NCBI RefSeq assembly: GCF_005154805.1
Contig: NZ_CP039727.1
Location: 2,291,501 to 2,355,500, forward strand
Source: Bacillus sp. S3
GTDB taxonomy: Bacteria > Bacillota > Bacilli > Bacillales > Cytobacillaceae
Direction: 5' to 3'
DNA: 64,000 bases
Below the pieces are notes generated by a model. It searched no databases. It had not been told where the DNA came from and worked only from the letters and a program-made list of their open reading frames with translations. The translations under genes were made by a program, and so were the position numbers. This document shows positions 33,513-42,141 of the stretch, one piece after another. Position 1 is the first letter of the stretch, and every line of letters starts with the position of its first letter.

Positions 33513-34784
33513 TTAGCTTATAGAATTTCCTTTTGGAATATGATTGGCTTCTGGTACACGCAGCAGGATCAATCCGCCAATGAAAAACAATACTATGAGA
33601 CTAAATACGCCGCTATTGGTGCTGCCGGTTAACTGCGCGGTCAAGCCGACTAAAAATGGACCTAAGATGGCTGCGAATTTATAAAAGATACTGTAGAAAC
33701 CAAAGAACTCATTGGCATTCTCTTTTGGAACAAGTGCTGCAAAATAGGACCGGCTTAATGCCTGAATTCCACCTTGTGAAGATGCCACGAGCATGGCCAA
33801 TATCCAGAAATCAAGAGTCGTTTTTAAAAAATAGGCATACGTGCATATGATTATATATATAAATATTCCGACCAACAGCATCGTTTTGGCGTGAAATTTA
33901 TCGGCAAGTTTGCCATATATAACCGCAAATGGTGCAGCAACGACTTGGGTAGCAAATAAAATAATCAAAAGGTTGTTGGAAGAGATTCCTAAATCCGACC
34001 CATATGCAGTTGACATCGTAATGATCGTGTTAACTCCATCAATATAGAAGAAATACGCTACTAAAAAGAGAAACAATGGACGGTAAAGCTTAATTTTCCT
34101 GAATGTTTCAAAAAGCTGTTTAAATCCATTGGATATCGGATTAGCGACGCGTTCTTTATAATAAACCTGTTTGACATTTTTCAACATTGGAATCGTAAAC
34201 AAGCCCCACCAAAGGGCCGTAATCGCAAAGGCGGCTTGACTTGCGACAGTAACGCTTAAAGGCAGAATACTTCTATCCGCTAGAATGATCAGGGCAATCC
34301 CGATAATAAACGGGATCGTACTTCCAATGTAGCCCATCGCAAACCCCTTCGATGAAATCTGATTCATCCGTTCTTCTGATGTCACGTCAACAAGGAAGGC
34401 ATCGTAGAAAATGTTCGTTCCGCCAAACCCGATGACGGTCACCATATAACAGATTAAGAGAATGAACCATTGGTCGCTCGGGACAACCGCTAATAAAAAG
34501 GTAAAAATAATACCGAGGGCAAAGAAAAAAGTGAAAAATCGTTTTTTGAACCCTTTAAAATCTGCAATACTTCCCAATATCGGAGCGCAGAGCGAAATAA
34601 GCAATGTGGCAAATGAATTGGCATAACCCCAGTAGGCTGTAGAAGTAGAGGCAGCAAGTCCTGCCTCGTTCGCTGCTGCCTTAAAATACAACGGAAATAC
34701 AGCTGTGGTGATCAGGATAGAGTAGGCAGAGTTTGCCCAATCATAAAACACCCAGCCCTTTTCTTGTTTTGTCATCCGGCTCAT
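33513..34784 (-). CDS. MFS transporter, UMF1 (Atg22/YxiO-like) family
   Basis: A 423-residue polytopic membrane protein with about 12 transmembrane helices. The family opening KGWVFYDWANSAYSILITTAVFPLYF and later FGGTNIFYDAFLVDVTSEERMNQISSKGFAMGYIGST are diagnostic of UMF1-family permeases such as B. subtilis YxiO. The substrate is not established; Atg22 in yeast vacuoles exports amino acids. The start is preceded by AAAGGAGGAAC. It may be co-transcribed downstream of the phosphodiesterase gene (22-base gap). Confidence 0.88.
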   Translation of the reverse strand: MSRMTKQEKGWVFYDWANSAYSILITTAVFPLYFKAAANEAGLAASTSTAYWGYANSFATLLISLCAPILGSIADFKGFKKRFFTFFFALGIIFTFLLAVVPSDQWFILLICYMVTVIGFGGTNIFYDAFLVDVTSEERMNQISSKGFAMGYIGSTIPFIIGIALIILADRSILPLSVTVASQAAFAITALWWGLFTIPMLKNVKQVYYKERVANPISNGFKQLFETFRKIKLYRPLFLFLVAYFFYIDGVNTIITMSTAYGSDLGISSNNLLIILFATQVVAAPFAVIYGKLADKFHAKTMLLVGIFIYIIICTYAYFLKTTLDFWILAMLVASSQGGIQALSRSYFAALVPKENANEFFGFYSIFYKFAAILGPFLVGLTAQLTGSTNSGVFSLIVLFFIGGLILLRVPEANHIPKGNSIS

Positions 34785-34806
34785 TCAAGTTCCTCCTTTA
34801 ATGGCT

Positions 34807-36114
34807 TTATATGGTTAACATTTCTTCGACAGCCCTCCCATCTGTATTGCCTAAGGTAATACCAAGGAGCCTTGCGAAGGTGGGGCCTTCATCAACGAGA
34901 CGGATGGAAGATAGTGTGGTGGACTGGATTCCTTTCCCGGCCGCCATAAAGATGGTTCCGTAATTTTCTTTTTCCGGCGAGTAACCATGACAGGCTAATG
35001 TATATTTTTTATCTGCTGCGGCATCCTCCCGGGTAATGGTTTTGATATAATCTCCCTTTAAATCTTCTAAAAAATAATACCCGCGGCATGCTTCAATCAT
35101 AAAGGCACACGTACCATCTGCCCCTTTTTCGGCAGCCTGTGCCCCTGTTAGCACACGCTCGATCCCTGATTCGGGGTCGTCTAGCAATGAGTCTAATAAA
35201 TGTTTAACCTGGTGAAGGACCGTGGAATTATGCTGATCTTTAATGTAAATATATGCAGAGCCATCACAACTTTTACAATAGGCCTGCCAATTAATTATTT
35301 TCCCTTTTGTGTTTGTTGAAATGAGATTTTTTTTATGTAAAAGGACATTAAGGTTGACCGCTTTATGTTCATCAAGTGCACTATGGTCACCTAATACTGC
35401 CACAGTGGCGTTTTCATGAATCCCGCTTTCATGGAGAGCAGCTAGAATTCGGCCAAGACGTTTATGGTGACGATGGATCGCGGCAATTGCCTCTTCTGAT
35501 GAAAACCCGTGATCATGGCGCTGCGTGTCTAAATCGGTGAAGTGCACCATCAATAAATTCGGCTTCTTTGTTTTAATCGTATCGACGGCGGATTCTAAGA
35601 CAAAGTCGTCTAATTCCGGCTGACTAAGCCCTTTGCGGATATGCCCGTAGCGTTTATTTAAATCCCATTGAAAGGAGGGAGTACCGCTCATTAGTGAAAC
35701 AAGGATTTGGTTTTGCCAGGGGCGGTTAGCGAAAATTTCCGGCATATTGTAGTCGATGTTTGCTTTTCCGGTAACGGGCCAGAGGAGCGCCGCAGTGGTC
35801 AGGTTTGCCTTTTTGGCTTCATCATACAATGTCGTGCCGTGAATACAATTACGATACCAATTCCAATCCGGTGACGGTCTTCCAGGCTGCAGGAGGGTAT
35901 TATTGATCACCCCGTGCCTGTTCGGATAATTTCCAGTCACAATCGTCGCATGACATGGATAAGTGACCGATGGATAGATTGTTTCGACATTTTCTACATA
36001 CGTTCCATTTTTCAAAATTGATTGAAAGTGGGGTAAGTCTTTGAGAATTGGATAGTCTAATGCAGAAAGACAATCAAAGGAAATGATAATTAAATGATCT
36101 GTTAGGCGATTCAT
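34807..36114 (-). CDS. Type I phosphodiesterase / nucleotide pyrophosphatase (alkaline phosphatase superfamily)
   Basis: A 435-residue cytosolic enzyme. The catalytic Thr sits in ETIYPSVTYPCHATIVTGNYPNRHGVINN, and metal ligands are in VHFTDLDTQRHDHGF and VLGDHSALDEH, then LACHGYSPEKENYGTIFMAAG. This is the layout of the PF01663 family that cleaves nucleotide or lipid phosphodiesters. No signal peptide. The exact substrate cannot be read from the sequence. Confidence 0.87.
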   Translation of the reverse strand: MNRLTDHLIIISFDCLSALDYPILKDLPHFQSILKNGTYVENVETIYPSVTYPCHATIVTGNYPNRHGVINNTLLQPGRPSPDWNWYRNCIHGTTLYDEAKKANLTTAALLWPVTGKANIDYNMPEIFANRPWQNQILVSLMSGTPSFQWDLNKRYGHIRKGLSQPELDDFVLESAVDTIKTKKPNLLMVHFTDLDTQRHDHGFSSEEAIAAIHRHHKRLGRILAALHESGIHENATVAVLGDHSALDEHKAVNLNVLLHKKNLISTNTKGKIINWQAYCKSCDGSAYIYIKDQHNSTVLHQVKHLLDSLLDDPESGIERVLTGAQAAEKGADGTCAFMIEACRGYYFLEDLKGDYIKTITREDAAADKKYTLACHGYSPEKENYGTIFMAAGKGIQSTTLSSIRLVDEGPTFARLLGITLGNTDGRAVEEMLTI

Positions 36115-36304
36115 GACATCCTCCAGGAATAAAGTTCTGGTTATGATAATTGTACTATATGAAACTAGAAATGGAAGAATTGTTACAGAATATTTACAAA
36201 ATTATTGGAAGTTTGCCTAAAAATGGTGAATATTGGATTTGTGTTAATGGTTTTTCTAGTATAATGATATTGACGATTATTGGAAATAAAAGGGGGCAGC
36301 CGTC

Positions 36305-37231
36305 ATGCCAAGTTTCCGAAGTTATTTTTTTGAAAAAGCAATTAAGACATCGGTTAAAAGAGCGGTGAAAAAAGGGGTTAAGGGAAAAGGGATGGAAAAT
36401 AAGCGGCAGATGCTGGATGCGGCCGCAAGAAGACTCGGTACTCTCCCAAAAAATTGTAAGGTAGTTCCAGTGGAAATTGAAGGATTATATGCTGAGTGGA
36501 TTACAACCACGTCTGCCGAAACGTTAGTGGCGGCTGACAAGGTCATTCTCTATTTACATGGCGGGGGCTATGCCCTCTGCTCTGCCAACACCCATCGTCC
36601 ACTGGCTGCCAGGATTGGGAAGGCAGCAGGTCTTAAGGTGCTGTTTCCGGAGTATCGCCTTGCACCGGAACATCCATTTCCTGCCGCTATCGAGGATGCT
36701 GTCAATGTATATCGCTGGCTGAGAAGTCAGGGGTATGACCCGGCTAACATCCTATTTGCAGGTGATTCAGCCGGCGGAGGATTATGTCTGGCAACTGCAC
36801 TCGTTTTACGCGACCAGAACGAGCCGCTCCCGGCCGCAATCGTTTGTCTTTCACCGTGGGTAGATTTAACGAGCAGCGGGGAAAGCTATCGAAAAAATAA
36901 AGCGGTGGATCCGTATTTAAGTATTGAGGCAGTAAGAGAAGCTGTAAAGATGTATGCGGCGAACGAAGCCCCGGACCACCCGCTCATATCACCTGTTTTT
37001 GCGAACCTTACGGGATTGCCCCCCTTGTTTATTCAGGCAGGCAGCCATGAAATCTTGCAAAGTGATGCAGAGAAACTGGCGGATGCAGCACGGAATGCCG
37101 GGGTCACGGTTTCGTTCAAAATCTGGAATGGCATGTGGCATGTATGGCAAATAAGTGGTGATGCATTACCCGAAGCAAGAAAAGCAATAAAAGAGATTGG
37201 GGCATTTATAAAGAAAATCTTAAAAAAGTGA
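36305..37231 (+). CDS. Alpha/beta-hydrolase, hormone-sensitive-lipase-type esterase
   Basis: A 308-residue carboxylesterase. The oxyanion motif HGGGY (YLHGGGYALCS), nucleophile GDSAGG (ILFAGDSAGGGLCLA), acid near DPYLS/ISPV and the catalytic His region (NGMWHVWQI) follow the HSL (family IV) pattern. A basic N-terminal extension (KTSVKRAVKKGVKGKG) precedes the fold. ATG follows AGGGGGCAG. Substrate unknown. Confidence 0.9.
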   Translation: MPSFRSYFFEKAIKTSVKRAVKKGVKGKGMENKRQMLDAAARRLGTLPKNCKVVPVEIEGLYAEWITTTSAETLVAADKVILYLHGGGYALCSANTHRPLAARIGKAAGLKVLFPEYRLAPEHPFPAAIEDAVNVYRWLRSQGYDPANILFAGDSAGGGLCLATALVLRDQNEPLPAAIVCLSPWVDLTSSGESYRKNKAVDPYLSIEAVREAVKMYAANEAPDHPLISPVFANLTGLPPLFIQAGSHEILQSDAEKLADAARNAGVTVSFKIWNGMWHVWQISGDALPEARKAIKEIGAFIKKILKK

Positions 37232-37376
37232 ACTGAAAGTTGTAATAATATTGCCAATATTATTTCATCCAGATGCATTATATGGGGGTTATAATGGTAG
37301 TGAGTAAATTGAATCCCGGCCAATATATAGGAAATCACGGCAGGTTTTTTTGTACAGGAAGGAAGGGGAATAGGAC

Positions 37377-37871
37377 ATGAAAAGTTTAATTGTTTATTGC
37401 TCATCCCATGGGACTACAGAAAAAGCGGTTGGATTAATAAGCGAGAATCTTGAAGGTGACGTGTTATCAGTAGATTTAAAAAGGGAGAAAACGCTTTTTG
37501 ATCTCAAGGATTTTGACACGGTCATTATTGGCGGTTCCATTCACGCGGGACAGATCCAACGGAAAATTAGTCAATTTATCAAACATCATCATAATAGGCT
37601 TCTGGAAAAAAATCTTGGCCTTTTTCTTTGCTGTATGCGAGAAGGCGACATTGCCATCGAGCAATTTAATCATGCTTTTCTACAGGACTTGCGAAAAAAT
37701 TCCGCGGCGATGGGATTATTTGGCGGAGAATTCCTCGTGTCTAAAATGAACTTCTTCGAAAGACAGGTTGTCAAAAGAGTAGATGGAATCACAGTCGATC
37801 AATCAAAATTAGATACAACGTCCATTATGGAATTTGTTTCAAGAATGAATCACGTAAAGAGCTATGTTTAA
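37377..37871 (+). CDS. Flavodoxin-domain protein, HemG-like
   Basis: A 164-residue flavodoxin: FMN phosphate loop YCSSHGTTEKAV at residues 7-18, then DTVIIGGSIHAGQIQRKISQFI and LFLCCMREGD. The pattern matches the flavodoxin family that includes menaquinone-dependent protoporphyrinogen oxidase (HemG), but Gram-positives usually make coproporphyrin with HemY/CgoX, so another redox role is as likely. ATG follows GGAAGGGGAATAGG. Confidence 0.8.
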   Translation: MKSLIVYCSSHGTTEKAVGLISENLEGDVLSVDLKREKTLFDLKDFDTVIIGGSIHAGQIQRKISQFIKHHHNRLLEKNLGLFLCCMREGDIAIEQFNHAFLQDLRKNSAAMGLFGGEFLVSKMNFFERQVVKRVDGITVDQSKLDTTSIMEFVSRMNHVKSYV

Positions 37872-37889
37872 GAAGTGGATTACCATTGT

Positions 37890-37931
37890 GATTGGAACGG
37901 AAAGCGAAGCGCCTGGAGTGGAAATCAACAG
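37890..37931 (+). repeat. Short deletion derivative of the GATTGGAGCGGAAGGCGC element
   Basis: GATTGGAACGGAAAGCGAAGCG followed by CCTGGAGTGGAAATCAACAG. It keeps both ends of the longer element at 39092-39191 but lacks the central ~60 bases. Confidence 0.75.
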
Positions 37932-38024
37932 TTTTCTTAACAATATTATCGCTTTTTGATTATAAAATACCTCTAGTTCGTACATAATGGAAAAGGTCTA
38001 ACTACAACATGAAAGAGGATACAC

Positions 38025-39053
38025 ATGAAGATTTGGTTTAATCGGTGGTTTACCACCGTTTCGCATTATATCGATATGATTCGAAACAACGAAGATCATC
38101 GGAAATTTATCATCTATGGAACACATCCAAATAAAGATGCCCTTTATTTACAAAATTGTGATTACGCCTTCGTCGAGCCCGACATCTCTGGGGATGAATA
38201 CATTGAGTTTTGTCTTGATTTTTGCCAGAAACACGGGGTCAATATTTTCATACCCCGGAAAGAAAATGTTCTGATTTCGAAACGGCTGAAAGATTTTGAG
38301 AATCTGGGTGTGAAGGTCCTTGTTTGCCCTGATGCTTGCCTCATGGAAATGCTGGATAATAAAGCCGCCGCCTATCAATCATTGTCGAAAAGTGATCCGA
38401 TTTTTTCGATTCCTGACTATTATGTCGTCAATAACATAGAAGATTTTAAACAGGCTTATCAATCGCTTAAGGATAAAGGCCATGAAGTTTGCTTTAAACC
38501 TGTAATTGGTGAAGGGGCAAATGGGTTTCGGGTGATTAAAGATCAGATTGAGTCCATACCGCAGCTTTTTCAACAGGGTATTGGCTATCGGATTCCTTAT
38601 CATTACGCATGCGAGATTTTAAGCCAGCAGGACACGTTTCCTGACTTAATGGTGTTAGAGTTTTTAGAAGGCAGAGAGTTTAGCATTGACTGCGTTTCTT
38701 CTCAGGATGAATTATTTGCTGCAATCCCGCGGATGAAAGGGGATGGACGGGTGCGGGAGCTGGTGGAAAGTTTTGAACTCATTCAGCAGGCACACAGGTT
38801 CCATCAGGAATATAAATTACCGTATGTGTTCAATATCCAGGTTAAGTACAACAACGGTGTTCCGAAACTGCTCGAAATCAATCCGCGGATGAGCGGGGGA
38901 ATGCACGTCAGCTGTCTATCAGGTATTAATCTTCCCTATTTGGCGATCAAGATTTTATTAGGTGAAAAAATAGGGCGATTAACCCCGCAGTTTGGCATTA
39001 GAGCCAGCCATATTGAAAAAGAAATGATCTTGAAATATGGAAATATAAGTTAA
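38025..39053 (+). CDS. ATP-grasp ligase of unknown substrate
   Basis: A 342-residue protein of the carbamoyl-phosphate-synthase-like ATP-grasp fold. The N-terminal pre-ATP-grasp domain (1-115) is followed by the ATP-binding segment EVCFKPVIGEGANGFRVI and LMVLEFLEGREFSIDCV. The metal site is PKLLEINPRMSGGMHVSCLSG. Such enzymes join a carboxylate to an amine with ATP; the substrates here are unknown. ATP-grasp genes of this kind are known companions of ter (TerD) stress genes, and a terD gene lies 776 bases away, but a GIY-YIG gene and a repeat intervene. ATG follows GAAAGAGG. Confidence 0.85.
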   Translation: MKIWFNRWFTTVSHYIDMIRNNEDHRKFIIYGTHPNKDALYLQNCDYAFVEPDISGDEYIEFCLDFCQKHGVNIFIPRKENVLISKRLKDFENLGVKVLVCPDACLMEMLDNKAAAYQSLSKSDPIFSIPDYYVVNNIEDFKQAYQSLKDKGHEVCFKPVIGEGANGFRVIKDQIESIPQLFQQGIGYRIPYHYACEILSQQDTFPDLMVLEFLEGREFSIDCVSSQDELFAAIPRMKGDGRVRELVESFELIQQAHRFHQEYKLPYVFNIQVKYNNGVPKLLEINPRMSGGMHVSCLSGINLPYLAIKILLGEKIGRLTPQFGIRASHIEKEMILKYGNIS

Positions 39054-39091
39054 TAAATAAAAAGCTGTGTAATAAAAATGCTTAGCAATGT

Positions 39092-39191
39092 AGATTGGAG
39101 CGGAAGGCGCGAGACTCCTGCGGGAGTACGGGGCCGAGGAGGCTCCCCGGCACGCCCGCGGAAAGCGAAGCGCCTGGAGCGCAAATCAACA
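39092..39191 (+). repeat. Bacillaceae intergenic repeat (GATTGGAGCGGAAGGCGC type), full copy
   Basis: About 100 bp, from GATTGGAGCGGAAGGCGCGA to GCGCCTGGAGCGCAAATCAA. It contains nested GC-rich inverted repeats (GACTCCTGCGGGAGT; GGGCCGAGGAGGCTCCCC). Elements with these ends are widespread in Bacillus-type genomes and are thought to be mobile, non-coding foldback sequences. The GC-rich composition contrasts with the AT-rich surroundings. Confidence 0.8.
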
Positions 39192-39257
39192 GACAAGGAT
39201 AACATAGACAAAAAAAGAGCGGGTTTTCTGTTACCGGCTCTTTTCAATGAAAAATGA

Positions 39258-39632
39258 TTATTTGTAAAATACTTTGTCGGTATTGTACTTTGCTTGGAGA
39301 GTATTAATCATATAGGTTTCGTAGATTTCTCTTTCCATTGGTTCGTCCACTACGAAAACCGCAATTTTATATACTTCATCGCGATGGTTTTTAATTGGTG
39401 ATACGGTATCTTCAAAATGGCGCTTCACGCGAGGTCTTAATTTTCTTGCTTTGCCTACAAAAAGCAATTCATCACTAGAGTTAAAAAAAAGAATAATTCC
39501 GCCTTTGTCACGGGGAATTTTATTGTAATCAGTAAAACCATATTCACTGCTAAGTGGCGCTTCCACTTTTTCTCCTACTTGTCGATTTTTCGTAATCACG
39601 ACATCTGGATTGGGTATTTCAATTTTTATCAT
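39258..39632 (-). CDS. GIY-YIG-type nuclease-domain protein
   Basis: A 124-residue protein with a UvrC-like GIY-YIG fold. GGIILFFNSSDELLFVGKARKLRPRVKRHF stands in place of the GIY...YIG-K pattern, and EREIYETYMINTLQAKYNTDK carries the catalytic Glu. The canonical tyrosines are replaced (GII / FVG), so activity is uncertain. I start at ATG 39632 after GGGAGCG; an open frame extends to 39698 without an RBS. Similar small proteins are labelled nucleotide-excision-repair endonucleases in bacilli. Confidence 0.82.
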   Translation of the reverse strand: MIKIEIPNPDVVITKNRQVGEKVEAPLSSEYGFTDYNKIPRDKGGIILFFNSSDELLFVGKARKLRPRVKRHFEDTVSPIKNHRDEVYKIAVFVVDEPMEREIYETYMINTLQAKYNTDKVFYK

Positions 39633-39829
39633 ATATAGTATCGCTCCCTGCTTAAAATAAACGGTGAATCCGTTCGCTGACAGTTCATTATAGCACAACC
39701 CTCGCTTTGGGGGTTTGTCTTTCTTAATTTACCCAATTTTTTGCGGAATAATTGATAATAGTGGTAAAACAAAGCTTAATTTTGTACACTTGAAGAAGGT
39801 ACATAAAAAACTTGCGGAAGGGTGTTAGT

Positions 39830-40411
39830 ATGGCAATTTCATTATCTAAAGGTCAAAAGGTAGATTTAACGAAAACAAATCCTGGTTTATCTAAGGTTGT
39901 TGTAGGTCTTGGCTGGGATACTAACCGTTACGATGGCGGGAATGATTTCGATTTAGATGCAAGTATCTTTCTTTTAGGTGCGAATGGTAAATGTGGCTCT
40001 GAAAAGGATTTTGTATTCTATAATCAACTTGAAGGCGGAAATGGTTCCGTTGTACATACTGGGGATAACCGTACAGGAGAAGGGGACGGCGATGATGAGC
40101 TAGTAAAAGTAAATTTATCAGCTGTTCCTGCTGGTGTGGAGAGAATTTCATTTGTCATTACCATTCATGATGCAGAATCACGCGGTCAGAACTTTGGACA
40201 AGTTTCAAATGCCTTCTGCCGGATCGTAAATGAAGAGACAAATCAAGAAATTATCCGTTACGATTTAGGGGAGGATTTCTCCATTGAAACTGCGATCATC
40301 GTTGGGGAATTATACCGCCACAACGGTGAATGGAAGTTCTCAGCTGTGGGCTCTGGCTATCAAGGCGGACTTGCACGCATCGCAACAGACTTTGGCCTAA
40401 ACGTAGGCTGA
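39830..40411 (+). CDS. terD: TerD-family stress protein
   Basis: A 193-residue TerD/CABP domain protein. The Ca2+-binding loops are visible: [40 protein letters not shown] and the later [18 protein letters not shown]. In B. subtilis related proteins (YceC-E) belong to the SigB/SigW/SigM general stress group; family members protect against tellurite, peroxide and colicins by an unknown mechanism. It is a single gene here, not a ter operon. Start ATG 39830 follows GAAGGGTG. Confidence 0.93.
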   Translation: MAISLSKGQKVDLTKTNPGLSKVVVGLGWDTNRYDGGNDFDLDASIFLLGANGKCGSEKDFVFYNQLEGGNGSVVHTGDNRTGEGDGDDELVKVNLSAVPAGVERISFVITIHDAESRGQNFGQVSNAFCRIVNEETNQEIIRYDLGEDFSIETAIIVGELYRHNGEWKFSAVGSGYQGGLARIATDFGLNVG

Positions 40412-40423
40412 TAAGAATGATAA

Positions 40424-40468
40424 AGAAGGACAAGCTGGATTTTTTAGATCCTGTCTTGTCCTTTTCTT
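40424..40468 (+). terminator. Terminator after terD
   Basis: AGAAGGACAAG pairs with CTTGTCCTTTTCT, with an inner GGAT/GATCC pairing. Confidence 0.85.
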
Positions 40469-40517
40469 TAAGTAAGGTAACGGTATGATTTTTTAGGGAA
40501 TAAAGGGAGATTGGTTT

Positions 40518-40910
40518 ATGAGGTTTGTTGTCAAGACACAAGTTCTTGCTATATTAATGGGACTTTTTTGGATTATTTACCTATCTATTTTGGCTTTTTT
40601 TGATCAGCCAGGTCGAGCTCTTCAGTATATCAATGTATTGGTCTACGGATTTGCGATTCTTTTTGCCGTCATGTATTTTCTGATGACGAAAGTATTAATT
40701 GGCCGAAATTGGCTTGCGGTTCCATTGGTTCTTATACCTTATTTCCTTGTTTATAAACCGTTTTTTCAACGGATTTTAACAAAAGCGGCGAATAGCTATG
40801 AGGGGATTATCAACTTCCTTGCTCTTTCCACTGGGGCGACCCATTTTCTTGCGATTATCTTCGGTTTAGGTTTAGGGATTATGTTTACAAGACCAAAATT
40901 ACAATCATAA
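40518..40910 (+). CDS. Small integral membrane protein of unknown function
   Basis: A 130-residue protein with four predicted transmembrane helices (about 8-27, 37-57, 66-84 and 104-123) joined by short loops; N- and C-termini are basic. No family recognised. ATG follows AAAGGGAG. Between terminators on both sides, so monocistronic. Confidence 0.75.
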   Translation: MRFVVKTQVLAILMGLFWIIYLSILAFFDQPGRALQYINVLVYGFAILFAVMYFLMTKVLIGRNWLAVPLVLIPYFLVYKPFFQRILTKAANSYEGIINFLALSTGATHFLAIIFGLGLGIMFTRPKLQS

Positions 40911-40921
40911 TACAGATTCAG

Positions 40922-40953
40922 AAAAAGGACGAATCCATGAGGATTTGTCCTTT
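40922..40953. terminator. Bidirectional terminator
   Basis: AAAAAGGACGAATCC-ATGA-GGATTTGTCCTTT; serves the membrane protein gene and the convergent glycosidase gene. Confidence 0.88.
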
Positions 40954-40960
40954 ATCTAAT

Positions 40961-42028
40961 TTAAAAAGGTGTATAGTCCACGTCCGCTGTATAGTCGTTG
41001 GCGGCATTCCAGAGTAAAAATTCATTGATCCCTTGTGCATGGAGCGCGCGAATTTGATCTTCAATTTCCCGTTTGCCATACACTTTGTAATTTCCTTTGC
41101 CAAGCCATGCTGCCGTAAAATCTTGGAGCCACGGCCTCGATGTAGGTGGTGCGGCTAATTTCTTCAAGCGAGTATTTTCAACCTTGGCATATTCTTCGAC
41201 AAGCCGGTACGGTTCCAAATCAGGCTTTGGGATTCCGAAACTTGCTGACCAATGGCTGGGATAAATCATTGAAGAAATCACATCAACATGTTTGGCGATT
41301 TCTGAAAAATTTTGTCCTATCCCGCTCGCTTCCGGAATTACGGTCGCATTTCCAAATGTATCAACAGACACCTTAACACCGTAAGGCTTCAACTTTTCGC
41401 TTGCATATTTAACGAATCCAGAAACGGCAGCAACACGATTGCCCCGGCTTTTTCCTGTGTAGTGGAGCGGGCCCTCAATCGACTCGAATTTTTCAGGAAA
41501 TCTGACATAATCAAATTGAATTTCTTTAAATCCGAGTTTTACTGCTTCGATGGCCATCCCGAGATTGTAATCCCATACTTCCCTATGAAAGGGGTTGGTA
41601 AATGAATCCCCATGGGAATTCCGCCATAGGCCTTTATTTGTCGTAAATGACCAGCCTGGGTGAGAATTAGCTAAGACATTATCTTTAAAAACAACCATCC
41701 TTGCAATCGGGTAGATCTGATTTTTCTTTAACGTTTCCATCAGACCTTTTGGATTTGTGATATAAGGATGACTAGAAGCGAAATATGGTGAATGTTTCGA
41801 TGGCGTGAAGGTTAGATGGCCGTGGTCGTCCTTAATATCAATTACCATCGCATTTAAATCCGTTTGGTTTACAAGACTAAGCAGCTTATCAAACTGTGGA
41901 CCCTTTGTGTTGGCGGCATTTACATAGATGCCCCTGATGGGTTCGTTCCAATCGTGAGTTTTTGTAAAAGCAGTTTCGAGAGGGAATAATACCACCATCA
42001 TAAAGGCGAATAGAATGATTTTTCGCAT
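40961..42028 (-). CDS. Exported putative glycoside hydrolase (DUF4015)
   Basis: A 355-residue protein with an N-terminal signal peptide (KIILFAFMMVVLFPLETAFTKT). The TIM-barrel-like DUF4015 domain includes PIRGIYVNAANTKGPQFDKLLSLVNQTDLNAMVIDIKDDHGHLTF and LGFKEIQFDYVRFPE, and ends GINEFLLWNAANDYT. Family members are predicted polysaccharide hydrolases; activity is not proven. Start ATG 42028 lies 6 bases after AAGGAGTG; a GTG at 42037 is too close to that RBS. Confidence 0.85.
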   Translation of the reverse strand: MRKIILFAFMMVVLFPLETAFTKTHDWNEPIRGIYVNAANTKGPQFDKLLSLVNQTDLNAMVIDIKDDHGHLTFTPSKHSPYFASSHPYITNPKGLMETLKKNQIYPIARMVVFKDNVLANSHPGWSFTTNKGLWRNSHGDSFTNPFHREVWDYNLGMAIEAVKLGFKEIQFDYVRFPEKFESIEGPLHYTGKSRGNRVAAVSGFVKYASEKLKPYGVKVSVDTFGNATVIPEASGIGQNFSEIAKHVDVISSMIYPSHWSASFGIPKPDLEPYRLVEEYAKVENTRLKKLAAPPTSRPWLQDFTAAWLGKGNYKVYGKREIEDQIRALHAQGINEFLLWNAANDYTADVDYTPF

Positions 42029-42141
42029 CGGGCTCACTCCTTATTCTTTTTTATTATCGTTAACCATAACCATCGATACCATTCGTATCGTGCTTCTGGC
42101 GGATTTTATGTATAATTGTGGTGAAGGGGGATGACTGGTTT

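Noticed and set aside
36150..36368. 72-codon frame upstream of the esterase gene
   Set aside because: Overlaps the esterase start in another frame, lacks an RBS, and its C-terminus is a shadow.
39050..39247. Open frame inside the GATTGGAGCGG repeat
   Set aside because: Product of the repeat sequence; no RBS.
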